A stretch of DNA of 64,000 nucleotides from Bin87 sp963668585 (lineage in GTDB: Bacteria > Chloroflexota > Dehalococcoidia > Lucifugimonadales > UBA3495). The notes under the pieces are model-generated. The model saw only the letters and a list, made by a program, of their open reading frames with translations. It was not told the DNA's origin and did not search any database. Positions 27,487 to 38,363 of the stretch are shown one piece after another. The first letter of the stretch is position 1; every line of letters starts with the position of its first letter. The translations under genes were made by a program, and so were the position numbers. The DNA is taken from assembly GCA_963668585.1 (NCBI GenBank), contig OY764869.1, positions 2,294,001-2,358,000 on the forward strand, read 5' to 3'.

Positions 27487-29316
27487 ATGAGCTACGGCAG
27501 TGGGAGCGCCGACGGTTCTCGGGGCCGACGGGCCGCGATGGACGAAAGCCTTTCCTCCGGCGCAGCGCAGGAAAGTGATGCCGTAACAGTTATGGCGGGA
27601 GACTTTGCGCCGCCGCCGCGTCGTCAGGTTACGCTGTCGCTGGTGTGCGTCGGTCTGGCGATGTTCCTGGCCGCTCTCAGCCAAACGGTGGTCGCCACCA
27701 TCATGGCCCCCATCGTCGCCGACCTTGGTGGATTCGATCGCTACACCTGGCCGTCAACTTCGTACTTGGTGGCGGCTACGGTGGCATACCCCATCGTCGG
27801 TCGGCTCAGCGACATCTACGGGCGGCGCGCATTCCTCATCGTGGGCATCGCGACGTTCGTTATCGGGTCGGCGCTGGTGGGATTCAGCGCGTCCATGGAT
27901 CAAGTCATCGGCTTCCGGGCGGTGCAGGGAATCGGCGGTGGCATCGTGATGACGTGCAGTTATGTGTCCATCGCGGACCTGTTCAGGCCCAAAGACCAGG
28001 GCAAGTTTCAGGGCATCCTGGGCGCTCTGTACGCGGTGGCGACCGTGGTAGGGCCGGTGATGGGCGCGTTCGTAGCCGAGTGGCTCTCATGGCACTGGGT
28101 GTTCCTGTTCATCGCGCTGGCCGGCGTGCCGGTGCTGATTCTGACGGTGCGGATTTATCCGAGACCGCATGCCATTTCCAAGGCGCGCAAAGTGGACTAT
28201 CTCGGAATGGCGGTATTGGCGCTGGCCGTAGTGCCGGTGGCATTGTCCCTGTCGTCCGTCGGGGTCCTGTATGCCTGGAATGCGCCGCAAAGTATCGGGC
28301 TTCTGGCTTTTGGATTAGCGATGGCGGCGCTCTTCGTAGCGATTGAGTCCAGGGCCCGGTCGCCGATCATGCCCCTGGGCATATATCGGAATCGCGCGGT
28401 TGCCGTTGCTGTGATTGTCACCCTGATGACCAGTGTGACCCTGCACGGGTTTGTGTTGTTTCTGCCGTTGTACTTCCAGGTGGCGTTGGGAGTTTCCGTG
28501 ACCCAGGCTGGTACACTGCTGATACCGATGCTGCTGGGGATGGTGCTGGGAGCGATTCTGTCCGGTCAGTTGCTCTCCAGGACCGGAGGCCGTTACCGGA
28601 TGCAGTTGCTGGTTAGCACTGCGTTCATGGCGGTGGGTATCTATCTCTTTTCCACTCTGAACGACGGCTGGGGTATCGCCAGTAGCAGGCCGATTCTCTA
28701 CAGTCAGATTTATCTGGTGATCACGGCCTTCGGTTTCGGAGGCATTGTCTCCACTCTCTCAGTGGCGGTGCAAAACGCGGTCCCAGTCCGCAACGTGGGG
28801 GTTGCAACCGCAGCGCTGCAATTCTGCCGTTCCCTGGGCGGCATGATGGGCTTGGCCGTGACGGGCGCTGTCATGATGCAGAGTTTTCGGTCCGGAACGG
28901 AGGCGGTGGTTCCGGACGTAGTCAAAACCGCTCTTCCGGATGGGCTGTTTGATTCGTTGAAGGAAGATCCTCAGGCGCTGCTGGATCCCGCAACAACCCT
29001 GACTCTGAAAAAAACGCTTGCGGAGGCCGGTGGTGGGGATGCTGCGGTGGCGGACAGTTTGTTGAACTCACTCAACCTTGCGTTGATTGAAGCGCTGAGC
29101 GACGTGTTCACAATGCTGTGGGTAATCGTGGCGGTGTCTTTCGCCGTTGCGCTTTTCCTCCGAGTACGGCCAGACACCGACGTCGGCTTGAAACAGGGGC
29201 GATTGATCTGCGCCGGCGGACTTTCGCGAACTGTTCCTCCGCGGGCATCCAGCGGCAAACATAGGGTCCTGTGGCGACTCCGCGGCATTGCCCGACCTCT
29301 TCGGCGTTCCACCTGA
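27487..29316 (+). CDS. MFS drug exporter, DHA2 (14-TM EmrB/QacA) type
   Basis: A roughly 610-residue inner-membrane proton-driven exporter. The core holds motif A in GRLSDIYGRRAFL, motif C-like GIGGGIVMTCSYVSIADLF, and many hydrophobic segments consistent with 14 helices, beginning LSLVCVGLAMFLAALSQTVVATIMAPIVADLGG (motif D1). A non-conserved tail ends the protein. The start is uncertain: ATG 27487 lies 10 bp after the pseudogene; ATG 27538 and 27592 are later alternatives. Position after P450 and phosphotransferase suggests an old operon for modifying and exporting a small molecule. Confidence 0.9.
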   Translation: MSYGSGSADGSRGRRAAMDESLSSGAAQESDAVTVMAGDFAPPPRRQVTLSLVCVGLAMFLAALSQTVVATIMAPIVADLGGFDRYTWPSTSYLVAATVAYPIVGRLSDIYGRRAFLIVGIATFVIGSALVGFSASMDQVIGFRAVQGIGGGIVMTCSYVSIADLFRPKDQGKFQGILGALYAVATVVGPVMGAFVAEWLSWHWVFLFIALAGVPVLILTVRIYPRPHAISKARKVDYLGMAVLALAVVPVALSLSSVGVLYAWNAPQSIGLLAFGLAMAALFVAIESRARSPIMPLGIYRNRAVAVAVIVTLMTSVTLHGFVLFLPLYFQVALGVSVTQAGTLLIPMLLGMVLGAILSGQLLSRTGGRYRMQLLVSTAFMAVGIYLFSTLNDGWGIASSRPILYSQIYLVITAFGFGGIVSTLSVAVQNAVPVRNVGVATAALQFCRSLGGMMGLAVTGAVMMQSFRSGTEAVVPDVVKTALPDGLFDSLKEDPQALLDPATTLTLKKTLAEAGGGDAAVADSLLNSLNLALIEALSDVFTMLWVIVAVSFAVALFLRVRPDTDVGLKQGRLICAGGLSRTVPPRASSGKHRVLWRLRGIARPLRRST

Positions 29317-29608
29317 ACCTTTCGCGGTCACACCTCGTTCGGGCTGCCTACCGACGTTCGGGACGCTACTGTCTGCCGGGTCTGTGGTCGGTCAGGCGCA
29401 AATGACGGAGGTCAGTTTTCTAAATTAGGACACGGTGCCCTGGCTTCTGCTACGGTATTCCAGCGACTCGCCGCCCACCGACTTGGCGGCAACGGTAACA
29501 AGTACCCTGAGTAGCGCGCGTCAAATCTCGCGGAAGCGCACGTACTGGTTTGTCCGGCCGGGTTTTGCAATTGACGCCGTCGCCTCGCCGTCAGCGGGCC
29601 ATTGCGGA
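29317..29608. other. Convergent intergenic stretch
   Basis: About 290 bp between the MFS gene and the end of the giant protease. I see no gene and no convincing terminator hairpin. Confidence 0.45.
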
Positions 29609-32600
29609 TTATCGGGGCGTGGCGGAGCGCCACGTTGACCAGGGCCCCCACACCGTGTCGTACCGTATCCAGTTCCATCTCATCCCGATGACGATGAAAT
29701 GGAACGCCGCTCCGCTCTCCAGCCCGCTCACGACTCCTCCGGAACCCGCGAACGGCGCCATCCGCGCTCCGGTGTAATCGCCGGTGAGCGCCTCTTCCGA
29801 CTCGGTGTACATCACGAAGTGTACTTGGGCGTTTTCGGCGGGCTTCCACGTCAGCAGCACCGACCCGGCCTCCTGCCTCGCCTTGGTGACCGATAAGTTG
29901 GCAATCGGTCCCACCACTGTTGGCTCCGATGCCGTCGTGGGAACCGTGGCCGGTGCCGGAGCGCCCACTGGAGTGGCCGATACCCACTGGGACCAACTTC
30001 CCCAAACCGGGCCGTAATTCACCCAGTTCCACCGCATCCCGATGACGATGAAAAGATACTCTTCTCCGCCCACGAGGTCAGTAACGATCCCCTCGGCGCC
30101 GGCAAACGGCGCGATGCGGGCTCCTGCATAGTTCCCGGCAGTTGCCTCAGCCGCCTTGAGATACGCCACGAAATGCACTTGGGCGTTTTCGGCAGGAGTC
30201 CACGTCAGCCCCACTGAACCGGCATCCTGGCCTCGCGTCGTTGCCGTGAAGTTCGCGATGGAGTTCACGGTCGTCGGTTCCTGGGGTGTCGGCGTCGGTT
30301 CAGGCTCCCGCCCTGGTTCAGGCTCCGGTTCCGGTGACTCTGCCTGCACTGACACGCCGGACGCCACCAGTGCCTGTTTCCCCGGCCCCAGGGCGTCGGT
30401 GTACATCGCCGTGACCCGAAGGTAGTGCCCCACATCCTCCGCCACAGGAGTGTAGGTTGCGGCAGTCGCCCCCGTGATCGCGGTCCAGGTGACTCTGTCG
30501 GGAGATCTCTCCCAAGACCAACTGATGTCAGTCACATTTCCGTCGGCGTCGAACAGCAGAGCGGTAATTGTCTCCGCCAGCGTTAACATGCTGGGGGAAA
30601 GCCTGATGCTGCCCCTTTCCTCGACGTTGGATACGTTGATTGTGACCGCTATGGACGCGCTCTGTTCCTCAGGGTTGGTGGCGCTTACGATGACCACGTA
30701 CTCGGACTTCCGCTCATGGTTCAGGACCGCGTCGGTCTGAATCTGACCGCTGTCCGCCGCGATTGTGAACGACGCGGCATCGTCGCCGGCCAGCGTGTAT
30801 GTCAACCCCTCGCCGGTGGCGGCCACAGGGTCGCCAACGTCTTGTCCGAATGGGCTGTTTTCAGCAATGGTGCGCGTGGTTGTGTCCCCGTCAGCGAACG
30901 CGGGACCCGGCGGTGGCCCAATCGCACCGCCGCCGCCGCCGCCACCGCCGCCACCGCCGCCGCCACCACCGCCACTGCCGCCACTGCCTCCACCGTTACC
31001 GGTGGTGGCGGCAGGGTGGGTGTTGTTGCCAGGCGTCGGGTCTGCTACGGAATTTTCGACGTAGGCCAGGTTGACGATGCCGTGGGGAGGCACGGACTCT
31101 ACGGTGGCCTCTATTAAGATCTCCTGGTCATCGCCGTCATTCAGGCTGGCAAGGGAGCAGGTGACCACTCCGCCCGTCGGTTCTCCGGAATGGCTGCACC
31201 CGGAGGGGAGATCCGCCGCATCGATGCTGAGGTTGGGGCCAACATGAACGACCAACCGGAGGCCAGTGGCGGTGGCCGGGCCGTTGTTCTTGATGGTGTA
31301 CCGGTAGGTCAGCGTGGCGTCCAGCGATACCGCACCCGGAGGGGAATTGCGCGTGAGTTGAACGTCTGCTGTCGTCGCGTCCTCCTCAATGATCCAGACT
31401 ATCGCATCGGTAACGGCGGTGATGAGGTTGGCGTGTGTCGATCCGTCATAACCAATCATGACGGTGAAATCCTCGTTTGGCTCGTCGACGGTGTCGGATT
31501 CGATGGTGATGGTGAACTCCTTCTCCGCCCGGTAGCGGCGCTGCCCATCGAACGTCACCCGGTTGAAATCGCTGCGCAGGAAGGTCTCGGTCACGGGCAG
31601 ATTGGTGAAATCGCTGCCCGGGTTTGCGCTGCCGCCTGACGTCCTAACGGTGGCATCAAAGCTGAAACCGTCCTCCGGCTGCTTGTTGATGGTGGTGAGG
31701 GCCACCGCCGTCAACGTCACCGATTCGTCCGACTCTGCAACCGACCACTCTCGCTGCTCCCAGCCCAGCGTCAGCGGAACGGGGTCGTCGTCGATGATGG
31801 TGACGCGCGCCGTGGAATTGCCGCCGCGCAGGTGTGGCTCACCGGACGTTTCCCAAGCCAGGCGCGCGCTGAAGTTTTCATCCTCCTCGTGGGTTTCGTC
31901 GCCCTTGATGGTCACGGAGAACGATTGAGTAGCCCGGTAACGGTTCTGCCCGTCAACCGTAGCGGAGCTGAAATCAAGGTCATCAAATGACAGCGTGGTT
32001 CCCGACGACGGAGCGTAATCCTCGGGGTCGGTGGCGTTGCCCCCGGAGACGGTCACCGTGGCATCGAAATCGAACCCGCTCTCCGGCGCCCTGTCCTTGG
32101 TGGTCGTAACGACGGCAAAAAGACTTGCCGTGCCATCGTTTTCATCCACCGTCAGCATCGTCTCTTCCCATTCCAATTCCACCGCCACATGGTCGTCGTC
32201 GGTGACGGTTGTCGTGGCGGCAGCGGGCGAGCCGGGGAAGTAGCCGGAGCCGTTGATCACCTCCGCCGTAACAGTGCTGTCGGCCTCGTCCTCAGTGTCG
32301 TCCCTGAGGTTGACCGTCAACGTCTCGCTGCTGGAGCCGGCTGCGAAATTAACTGTGTACCGGCCAGCGCGGGCCAGCATGTTGCCGCCGGTTTCCTCGA
32401 CATCCACGTTGACGCTGAGAGACGCCGCCGCGTCGCCATCGCGCGTGACCGTGAAGGTGATGTTGTCCGCCGTCTCGCTGACGTCGCCGGTGGCGTCGGC
32501 CACGATCGTCACCAGTATGTCGTCGTTATCAACGATGGTCACGGTTGCGATGGCAGTTGAGTCGCCGCCTCGCAGGTGTGGCGGAACCGGATCCGCAGTG

Positions 32601-35600
32601 TAGCCCAGGGTCGCCGTGAAGTTCTCGTCCGGCTCATCGCCATCACCGCTGACGATGGTCATGGTGAATTCCTTGGTCGCCTGGTAGCGCGTACCGCTAC
32701 GTGCGAAATCACCGGCTGTGAAGGTTGCCGTGGTGGCGCCCGTAGAATAGTCGGCTGATGTGGCCGTGCCGTCGGCAGTGGTCAGCGTTACGCCGAAGGC
32801 GAATCCGCTCTCGGGCGCCTTGTCCTTGGTGGTGGTGGCCACAGCGCGCAGGGTAGCCGATCCTCGCCGCTCGGCCACGGTAATGGTCGTCTGATCCCAC
32901 CTCAGCGTTACCGCCACATGGTCGTTGTCCAAAGCAGTGGCCGTATCAGAGTCATTCGCGGCGCGCCGGTATCCCGAGCCGGACTGTACCGCTACGGTGA
33001 CGACGCTGTTCTCTTCTTCTTCCATGTCGTCGTTCAGCGCAATATCCAATGTCGCAGTATTCGAACCGGTGCCGAACGTGGCCGTTGTGGGTTGGCCCGA
33101 GGCAAGCGTCTGGCCGGTTTCAGACACGTGCACGTTGACCATCAACTCATCGTGCAGGACACCATCCCGCGTGAGGGTGAACCGCAACGCCTGGTCTTCG
33201 TCAGCGCTGGTCGTGGCCGCCCTGATAGACACTTTCGGTAGATCGTTGTCCTGGATGGTGACGGCGACGTTGGCAGAGCCACCCTGCAGGTGGGGCGCGG
33301 AGCCAACGTAGTCCACCGTCGCGGTGAAAGTCTCGTCAGGCTCGTCGTCATCGTCGTTGATGATGGGCACGGTGATGCGCTTGGTGGCCCGGTAACGCCG
33401 GTCGGTTCCGGTTCCCACGGCGGACCAAGAATCGCTGTGCTGGAAGGTCACCGTTGTTGACAGGTGAGTATAGTCATCTCCGGCGTCCGCGCCGTTGGCG
33501 CCGGAACCGTCCGACGTGGTCACCGATGCCTGGAAGGAGAAGCCGCTTTCGGGCCGCTGGTCCGCCGTCGTGGTGACCGTCGCGTTCAGAGCAGCCGTGC
33601 TCGACCCCTCGTTCACGGACACAGGGTCGGGGTGCCAGCCCAGGGTCACGCCCACGTGTTCGTCGTCCCCGATGGTCACCGTCGCAACCGCATTGCTCGT
33701 CACGAAGTTGGGATTGGATGAGTCCACGAACGCCAGGGTTGCGGTGAACGTCTCATCGTCTTCGTCCACCGCGTCATCGCTGATGGTAAAGGTGTAATTC
33801 CGGGTGGCCTGGTACCGGTAGCCACTGCTGGTCATCACCCGTTCGAAGTCGCTTTGATCGAACGTCAACGTGGAACCGGACGACGGCGCGTAGTCGTCGG
33901 GATCCGTGGCCGTATCGTCGTCGGTGGTCACCGTCGCGTCGAATGAGAAATCGGACGGCAACGCCTCGTCGCTGTCCGTGGCCATGATGGCCTTCAGAGT
34001 GACGGACCCGCCGTCTTCGTTCACTGAAACCGAGGTATCTTCCCACTCCAGAGTCAAGCCCACGTCGGTGTTGTATGGGGTTCCGGTTTCGGTTTCGGAC
34101 CACGAGCCAGGTCCGCCGGCGTTCCACCCCCGCACCTGCACGTCGTAGGACACCCAGTTGGTCAGGCCGCCGAGGGTATATCCCTGTCGTCCCGTCGCCA
34201 CACCGGTTTTGATCGTCCAGTTTGCGTCAACAGTCTCGTCCTGGCTGGTCTCGATGTAACGCAGGTCATACGAAGTGACCGGATTGAAGTAAACACTCAA
34301 TGCGGAGGCCCACTGTACAACTAGCTTCCCGCCGTCGGGGTCGGCGGCAACGTTGGTGATGACAGGCGCGCGCGGCACGATGATCACGGTGCGGGAGTCG
34401 GACCAGGGGTATTCGGTGGATCCAACCACCGCCCGCACCTGGACGTAGTGCGACCTCCCGTGCCCCAGGATTACGGTTGGGATGAGGGTGTGTTCCAGCG
34501 CGCCTCCCGACTCGGATGTCCAGATGGAATCGTGCTCGTACCAGTCGCCGGAGTTGGTGAATTTGTGCCGGAGATCGTAGGACGTGATGGTCCCCAGGCT
34601 GGAATCGGCTGGCGGCGTCCATTCCATGACGAACGTTTCATCGACACCAAAAAGGGATGTGATCGTCGGCGCGTCCAGGGCGCCCGTGGTCACCGTTTCT
34701 GTCTCAGACCACTCGCCGTCGCCCAAAGCGCTCACCGCCCGCACCCGCACATCGTACTCAACATTGCCGTCCAGGCTGCTGGCCGTGTGCTGGCGGACGC
34801 TTGCCCCGGTTGTCGCCGAGGTCCATTCACTGTCGGACTTATCGGTGGCGTCGCTGCGTATGTGGTGCACCTGGTATCCGGTTATGGGCGATTTGCCGGG
34901 ATCGGCTGGCGTTTCCCAAGTCACCGTGAAAGCGCCCGAAGACGGCTGCGCCTCGTCGATGCGCGGCGCAGCCGGCTTCGTGCCATGTCCGTACGCCGTG
35001 ATGCTCCAGGAATTGAGGGTTCCCTGTTCGCCCGAGACGTGGTCGGTGAAGCGCAGCGTCCACTCGCCGGCGGGACTTTCGCCCAGGTGCCTGGCCGAAC
35101 CGAGCCGCAGCGGGCCTGACGCCCAGGAGAACGGGGCCGTTGTGTTGTACAGCGAATTGTCGAAGTGAGGGGACAGTTTGGATACCGTGCCCGACGGGGA
35201 TTCCACCTCCACCTCCAGGTTCACGAACACAGGATGGGTAACATCCGGGACCACGTGGATGTACTCGATAAATTCGACGTGGTCGTCGTCCAGGGTCAGC
35301 TTCTGGGTCACCGTCGCGCCGGGGATGCTGCCCGTCGCATCTGGGATGGAGATGTTGAGTTCGCCGGATTGGGCGGTGGATTTTCGCAGGCCCGGGAGGT
35401 TGGTCCAGCCGTCGGCCAGGTTCACCGCGGCCTGGGCGTCCACCACGCCGAAGCCATATTCGTGGTTGAAGTTGTATTTCCCGGTGTCGCCGTATTTGTC
35501 GGCTCCTTCCTCCCAGCCGTCGTTGTCCGCGTCGTTCTTGCGGGCGGAGGCGGCCAGGATGAGTTTCACGTCCCGCCAAGTGAGGGCGTTGTTGGCCTTG

Positions 35601-38296
35601 CGGACCAGCGCGGCCACTCCGGACACGATGGGCGCCGACGCGCTGGTGCCGCCGAAACCGGCGGTGTACTGGTTGTGGTTGATGGTGGTCGCGATGGACC
35701 TGCCACCCCCGCTGGAAGGAGCGCACACCCACAGGTTTGATCCCGGCTCTGAGAAAGACGATCGCACACCGTTGGCGCCCACCGCGCAGGCCGCGGTAAC
35801 GGCGTAAAAGTTGGTGCGTTCGTCTCTGGACGAATGTCCTCCATCATCGCCGCCGTTGCCGGCCCCCCACACAAAGAAAACGCCCTTCCCGCCGTAGCCC
35901 GAGGTAACGGCGGTTTCGATGGCCTCCTCCCACAGGCTGGTCACACCCGCCGTACCTGCATCGTCACCCGGGGTTCCCCAGCTGTTGTTGGATACCGCCG
36001 TGGTGTCCGCATTCAGAGATGCGGCTTGAATTACGGCGTTCAAGGCACCTGTGAGCAGCAGGTTGTAGCCGTAGATAGTTGCCCGCGGAGCGACGCCCCG
36101 CATGCCTATGTCGTTGTCTCGGGCGGCTATGAGGCCGGCAACCTGCGTGCCGTGGGTTTCAAACGGATGGTATATGCCGCCCTGGTTGACAAAGTCGTGA
36201 TTCTTTGACGTATCGACGTTGGCCGTCAGATCCTCGTGCTGGTGGTGTATCCCGTCGTCCACGACGGCAACGGTGATTCCTTCGCCCAGGTTGCCGCCGC
36301 TCCAGACCCCCTCAACGTTGATGTCCTCCGTCGAACCCGAGCCATACAATCCGTCATCCTGCAGGTGCCACTGGCAGCCGTACCAGGGGTCGGATACCCC
36401 GCCCCGCGGCACATCCTTGCAGATTTCCTCCACAAACGATGATTGCAAGTCTTCGACAGCCAGGATGGTGTATTTTCCGGTGCTTCCCCCGGCGCCGGTC
36501 ACCTTCAAGTAGTGTGTGCCAGCGTCGAGGCGGTGGGCGATGGCGAAGCTGAACATATTTTTGTACTGGCCGGCAAAATCGCTGTTGAAGTTGGCGTCAA
36601 TCGTGGTTCCACCGGCGTCCACAAGCTCAGCGTTAACATCAGTGCCCGAAGTGTTGGCCGCGGCCCAGATCAGCACGTAGGTCGGATCCTCCACGGTGAT
36701 GCTGAAATAGTCGACGTCGGTGCGGGAGGTGATGTTGCCGCCGGCCGCATCCTCGAAGTCCAGGTTCAAGGCCTGTGAGTCTGCTATGGTACTGCCCGGG
36801 TTTCCGGCATCGGATACGTACATTTCGTACACTCCGGAGCTCCGTCCGAGATGGCTGCTCACCTGGAGTTCGTAGGTGCCCGCGTCGAGCAACCGGCGGA
36901 TTACGAAGTTTGCTTCATCGGGAAAGAGATTGCCGTCGTTGTTCTGGGCAAGAACGGACCCGTGTTCGTTCAATAGCTGGCCGGTGATGTCCAGGTACTT
37001 GACCCCCAAACTCCGTATGATCACGTCCGTCTGTTCCGTCAACTCCAGGTCCCAGGAGTCGGTCTCGTTGGCCGGTTCTATCAGTCCGGTGACGCTGCTG
37101 CCCACTGTCAGCGGGTCGGGATCAACGGGGTCGGTGGTTCCGGTATAGATGCGGTCGTTGGTGTCGGGCCCGGTCCGGATGCGGAGCACGTATTCGCCGA
37201 TGGCCGAGCCATCCCCGCGCACCCTTATGTAGTAGGTTCCCGCTTCCAGGGGGCGCCGGATGACGAAGGCATTCGGGTTGACCAGTTCTGAGTTGCTACC
37301 GCTGGCGGTGATGCTATTGCCGTCGCCATCGTACAGCCTGCCCACAGAGTCCAGGATGCCCCCGGTGAAGAACAGGAAGCCGACGGGGTCCGGGGCCTGC
37401 TCGTCAGTGATGACTATCTTAAAGTAGTCCCAGTCCAAAGAGTGGTGGTAACCGTCAAATGTGGCACCGTCGGTTATCTTGCCCCAGAAATAGTTGTCGC
37501 CCATGGGATCGAGTTCGCCGGAAGACGTGGTGGCCAGGGTAATTTCCCGGGCGTTGGCCAGGTCCGGGCCCGGATCCGCCGGCGTGCCGGTCGCGGTGTC
37601 CGACCACGGCCCGGCGACGGCAAATTCCACCGCCCGCACCTGCACGTCGTATTCCGTATCGAGGGTCAGACCGGTGATGCCGTGCAGCAACCGGTCATCG
37701 ACGCCGGCATCAACCACCTCCGTCCACTGGTCGTCTGTCTTGTCGGTGGCGTCGGTCTGTATGTACCGCAGGTCGTAGGTGGTGGCGGTGTCCACCAAAA
37801 TTGTGGGAGCATTCCACGTCACCGCAACCGCGCCGTCGTCGCCGCGCACCGCGGCAATGGTCGCCCTCGTTGCATCCGATAGCGTGGGCGTGCCCGTAAC
37901 AGTTGCCGACCACGCGCCGTCCCCCTCCGCGTTGACGGCACGGACCTGCACGTCGTACTCGGTATCGTTGGTAAGGCCGTCCAGCCCGTACCGCGGTCCG
38001 CCCCGGCCGGTGGCCCAGGCGTCATCCACCTCAGTCCACTGGCCGTCGGCCTTGTCGGCGGCGTCGGTCTCGATGTACCGCGCGTCGTAGGCGGTGATGG
38101 TGGAGCCGCCGTTGCTGGATGGAGCCGACCACTCCACCAGCAGCCAGCCGGCCCGGGCCGTTACCGTATCGATGGTCGGCGCGCCCGGCGTCGTAGCCTG
38201 CGCCCCGGCATTGAACGGGATCAGCAGTCCCAGCAGGGCCAGCAGGACGAGCCCGGCCGCCAGCAACCGCGCATCAGGCAATCCGACCCTCGTCAT
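29609..38296 (-). CDS. Giant secreted multidomain subtilase (S8, P-domain, Calx-beta repeats)
   Basis: A 2895-residue exported protein. Signal peptide 1-32 ends NAGAQA. Two fibronectin III domains (about 35-240) precede PPC-type beta domains (245-660). The S8 catalytic domain (about 670-985) has Asp in VAVVDDGIHHQHEDL, His in HGTQVAGLIA and Ser in GGTSASAPIVSG. A proprotein-convertase P-domain follows (about 990-1102), then three or four more Fn3 domains to 1410. Seven Calx-beta-like repeats run to about 2300, each ending in a DDD/DND turn. Then a DUF11-like domain, a poly-Gly run (about 2435-2457), a cadherin-like domain, a Pro/Glu linker and two similar C-terminal repeats with GMRWNW. No propeptide is visible at the N-terminus; the upstream lipoprotein gene seems to supply one. 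Many acidic loops suggest calcium binding. Confidence 0.93.
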   Translation of the reverse strand: MTRVGLPDARLLAAGLVLLALLGLLIPFNAGAQATTPGAPTIDTVTARAGWLLVEWSAPSSNGGSTITAYDARYIETDAADKADGQWTEVDDAWATGRGGPRYGLDGLTNDTEYDVQVRAVNAEGDGAWSATVTGTPTLSDATRATIAAVRGDDGAVAVTWNAPTILVDTATTYDLRYIQTDATDKTDDQWTEVVDAGVDDRLLHGITGLTLDTEYDVQVRAVEFAVAGPWSDTATGTPADPGPDLANAREITLATTSSGELDPMGDNYFWGKITDGATFDGYHHSLDWDYFKIVITDEQAPDPVGFLFFTGGILDSVGRLYDGDGNSITASGSNSELVNPNAFVIRRPLEAGTYYIRVRGDGSAIGEYVLRIRTGPDTNDRIYTGTTDPVDPDPLTVGSSVTGLIEPANETDSWDLELTEQTDVIIRSLGVKYLDITGQLLNEHGSVLAQNNDGNLFPDEANFVIRRLLDAGTYELQVSSHLGRSSGVYEMYVSDAGNPGSTIADSQALNLDFEDAAGGNITSRTDVDYFSITVEDPTYVLIWAAANTSGTDVNAELVDAGGTTIDANFNSDFAGQYKNMFSFAIAHRLDAGTHYLKVTGAGGSTGKYTILAVEDLQSSFVEEICKDVPRGGVSDPWYGCQWHLQDDGLYGSGSTEDINVEGVWSGGNLGEGITVAVVDDGIHHQHEDLTANVDTSKNHDFVNQGGIYHPFETHGTQVAGLIAARDNDIGMRGVAPRATIYGYNLLLTGALNAVIQAASLNADTTAVSNNSWGTPGDDAGTAGVTSLWEEAIETAVTSGYGGKGVFFVWGAGNGGDDGGHSSRDERTNFYAVTAACAVGANGVRSSFSEPGSNLWVCAPSSGGGRSIATTINHNQYTAGFGGTSASAPIVSGVAALVRKANNALTWRDVKLILAASARKNDADNDGWEEGADKYGDTGKYNFNHEYGFGVVDAQAAVNLADGWTNLPGLRKSTAQSGELNISIPDATGSIPGATVTQKLTLDDDHVEFIEYIHVVPDVTHPVFVNLEVEVESPSGTVSKLSPHFDNSLYNTTAPFSWASGPLRLGSARHLGESPAGEWTLRFTDHVSGEQGTLNSWSITAYGHGTKPAAPRIDEAQPSSGAFTVTWETPADPGKSPITGYQVHHIRSDATDKSDSEWTSATTGASVRQHTASSLDGNVEYDVRVRAVSALGDGEWSETETVTTGALDAPTITSLFGVDETFVMEWTPPADSSLGTITSYDLRHKFTNSGDWYEHDSIWTSESGGALEHTLIPTVILGHGRSHYVQVRAVVGSTEYPWSDSRTVIIVPRAPVITNVAADPDGGKLVVQWASALSVYFNPVTSYDLRYIETSQDETVDANWTIKTGVATGRQGYTLGGLTNWVSYDVQVRGWNAGGPGSWSETETGTPYNTDVGLTLEWEDTSVSVNEDGGSVTLKAIMATDSDEALPSDFSFDATVTTDDDTATDPDDYAPSSGSTLTFDQSDFERVMTSSGYRYQATRNYTFTISDDAVDEDDETFTATLAFVDSSNPNFVTSNAVATVTIGDDEHVGVTLGWHPDPVSVNEGSSTAALNATVTTTADQRPESGFSFQASVTTSDGSGANGADAGDDYTHLSTTVTFQHSDSWSAVGTGTDRRYRATKRITVPIINDDDDEPDETFTATVDYVGSAPHLQGGSANVAVTIQDNDLPKVSIRAATTSADEDQALRFTLTRDGVLHDELMVNVHVSETGQTLASGQPTTATFGTGSNTATLDIALNDDMEEEENSVVTVAVQSGSGYRRAANDSDTATALDNDHVAVTLRWDQTTITVAERRGSATLRAVATTTKDKAPESGFAFGVTLTTADGTATSADYSTGATTATFTAGDFARSGTRYQATKEFTMTIVSGDGDEPDENFTATLGYTADPVPPHLRGGDSTAIATVTIVDNDDILVTIVADATGDVSETADNITFTVTRDGDAAASLSVNVDVEETGGNMLARAGRYTVNFAAGSSSETLTVNLRDDTEDEADSTVTAEVINGSGYFPGSPAAATTTVTDDDHVAVELEWEETMLTVDENDGTASLFAVVTTTKDRAPESGFDFDATVTVSGGNATDPEDYAPSSGTTLSFDDLDFSSATVDGQNRYRATQSFSVTIKGDETHEEDENFSARLAWETSGEPHLRGGNSTARVTIIDDDPVPLTLGWEQREWSVAESDESVTLTAVALTTINKQPEDGFSFDATVRTSGGSANPGSDFTNLPVTETFLRSDFNRVTFDGQRRYRAEKEFTITIESDTVDEPNEDFTVMIGYDGSTHANLITAVTDAIVWIIEEDATTADVQLTRNSPPGAVSLDATLTYRYTIKNNGPATATGLRLVVHVGPNLSIDAADLPSGCSHSGEPTGGVVTCSLASLNDGDDQEILIEATVESVPPHGIVNLAYVENSVADPTPGNNTHPAATTGNGGGSGGSGGGGGGGGGGGGGGGGAIGPPPGPAFADGDTTTRTIAENSPFGQDVGDPVAATGEGLTYTLAGDDAASFTIAADSGQIQTDAVLNHERKSEYVVIVSATNPEEQSASIAVTINVSNVEERGSIRLSPSMLTLAETITALLFDADGNVTDISWSWERSPDRVTWTAITGATAATYTPVAEDVGHYLRVTAMYTDALGPGKQALVASGVSVQAESPEPEPEPGREPEPTPTPQEPTTVNSIANFTATTRGQDAGSVGLTWTPAENAQVHFVAYLKAAEATAGNYAGARIAPFAGAEGIVTDLVGGEEYLFIVIGMRWNWVNYGPVWGSWSQWVSATPVGAPAPATVPTTASEPTVVGPIANLSVTKARQEAGSVLLTWKPAENAQVHFVMYTESEEALTGDYTGARMAPFAGSGGVVSGLESGAAFHFIVIGMRWNWIRYDTVWGPWSTWRSATPR
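30926..30993. repeat. In-frame CCG/CCA trinucleotide run coding poly-glycine
   Basis: About 68 bp of CCN triplets on the plus strand, read as a Gly-rich linker between the DUF11-like and cadherin-like parts of the giant protease. Length change by triplets would not shift the frame. Confidence 0.85.
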
Positions 38297-38363
38297 ACCG
38301 GACGTTCACGCCTGCGACGCGCAGCCGGCAAAAAGAATCGGTCGCCCGGGAACCCGCGTAGCA

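Noticed and set aside
30926..30993. Phase-variable repeat
   Set aside because: The run is made of triplets in frame, so copy-number changes would alter only glycine count, not the reading frame.
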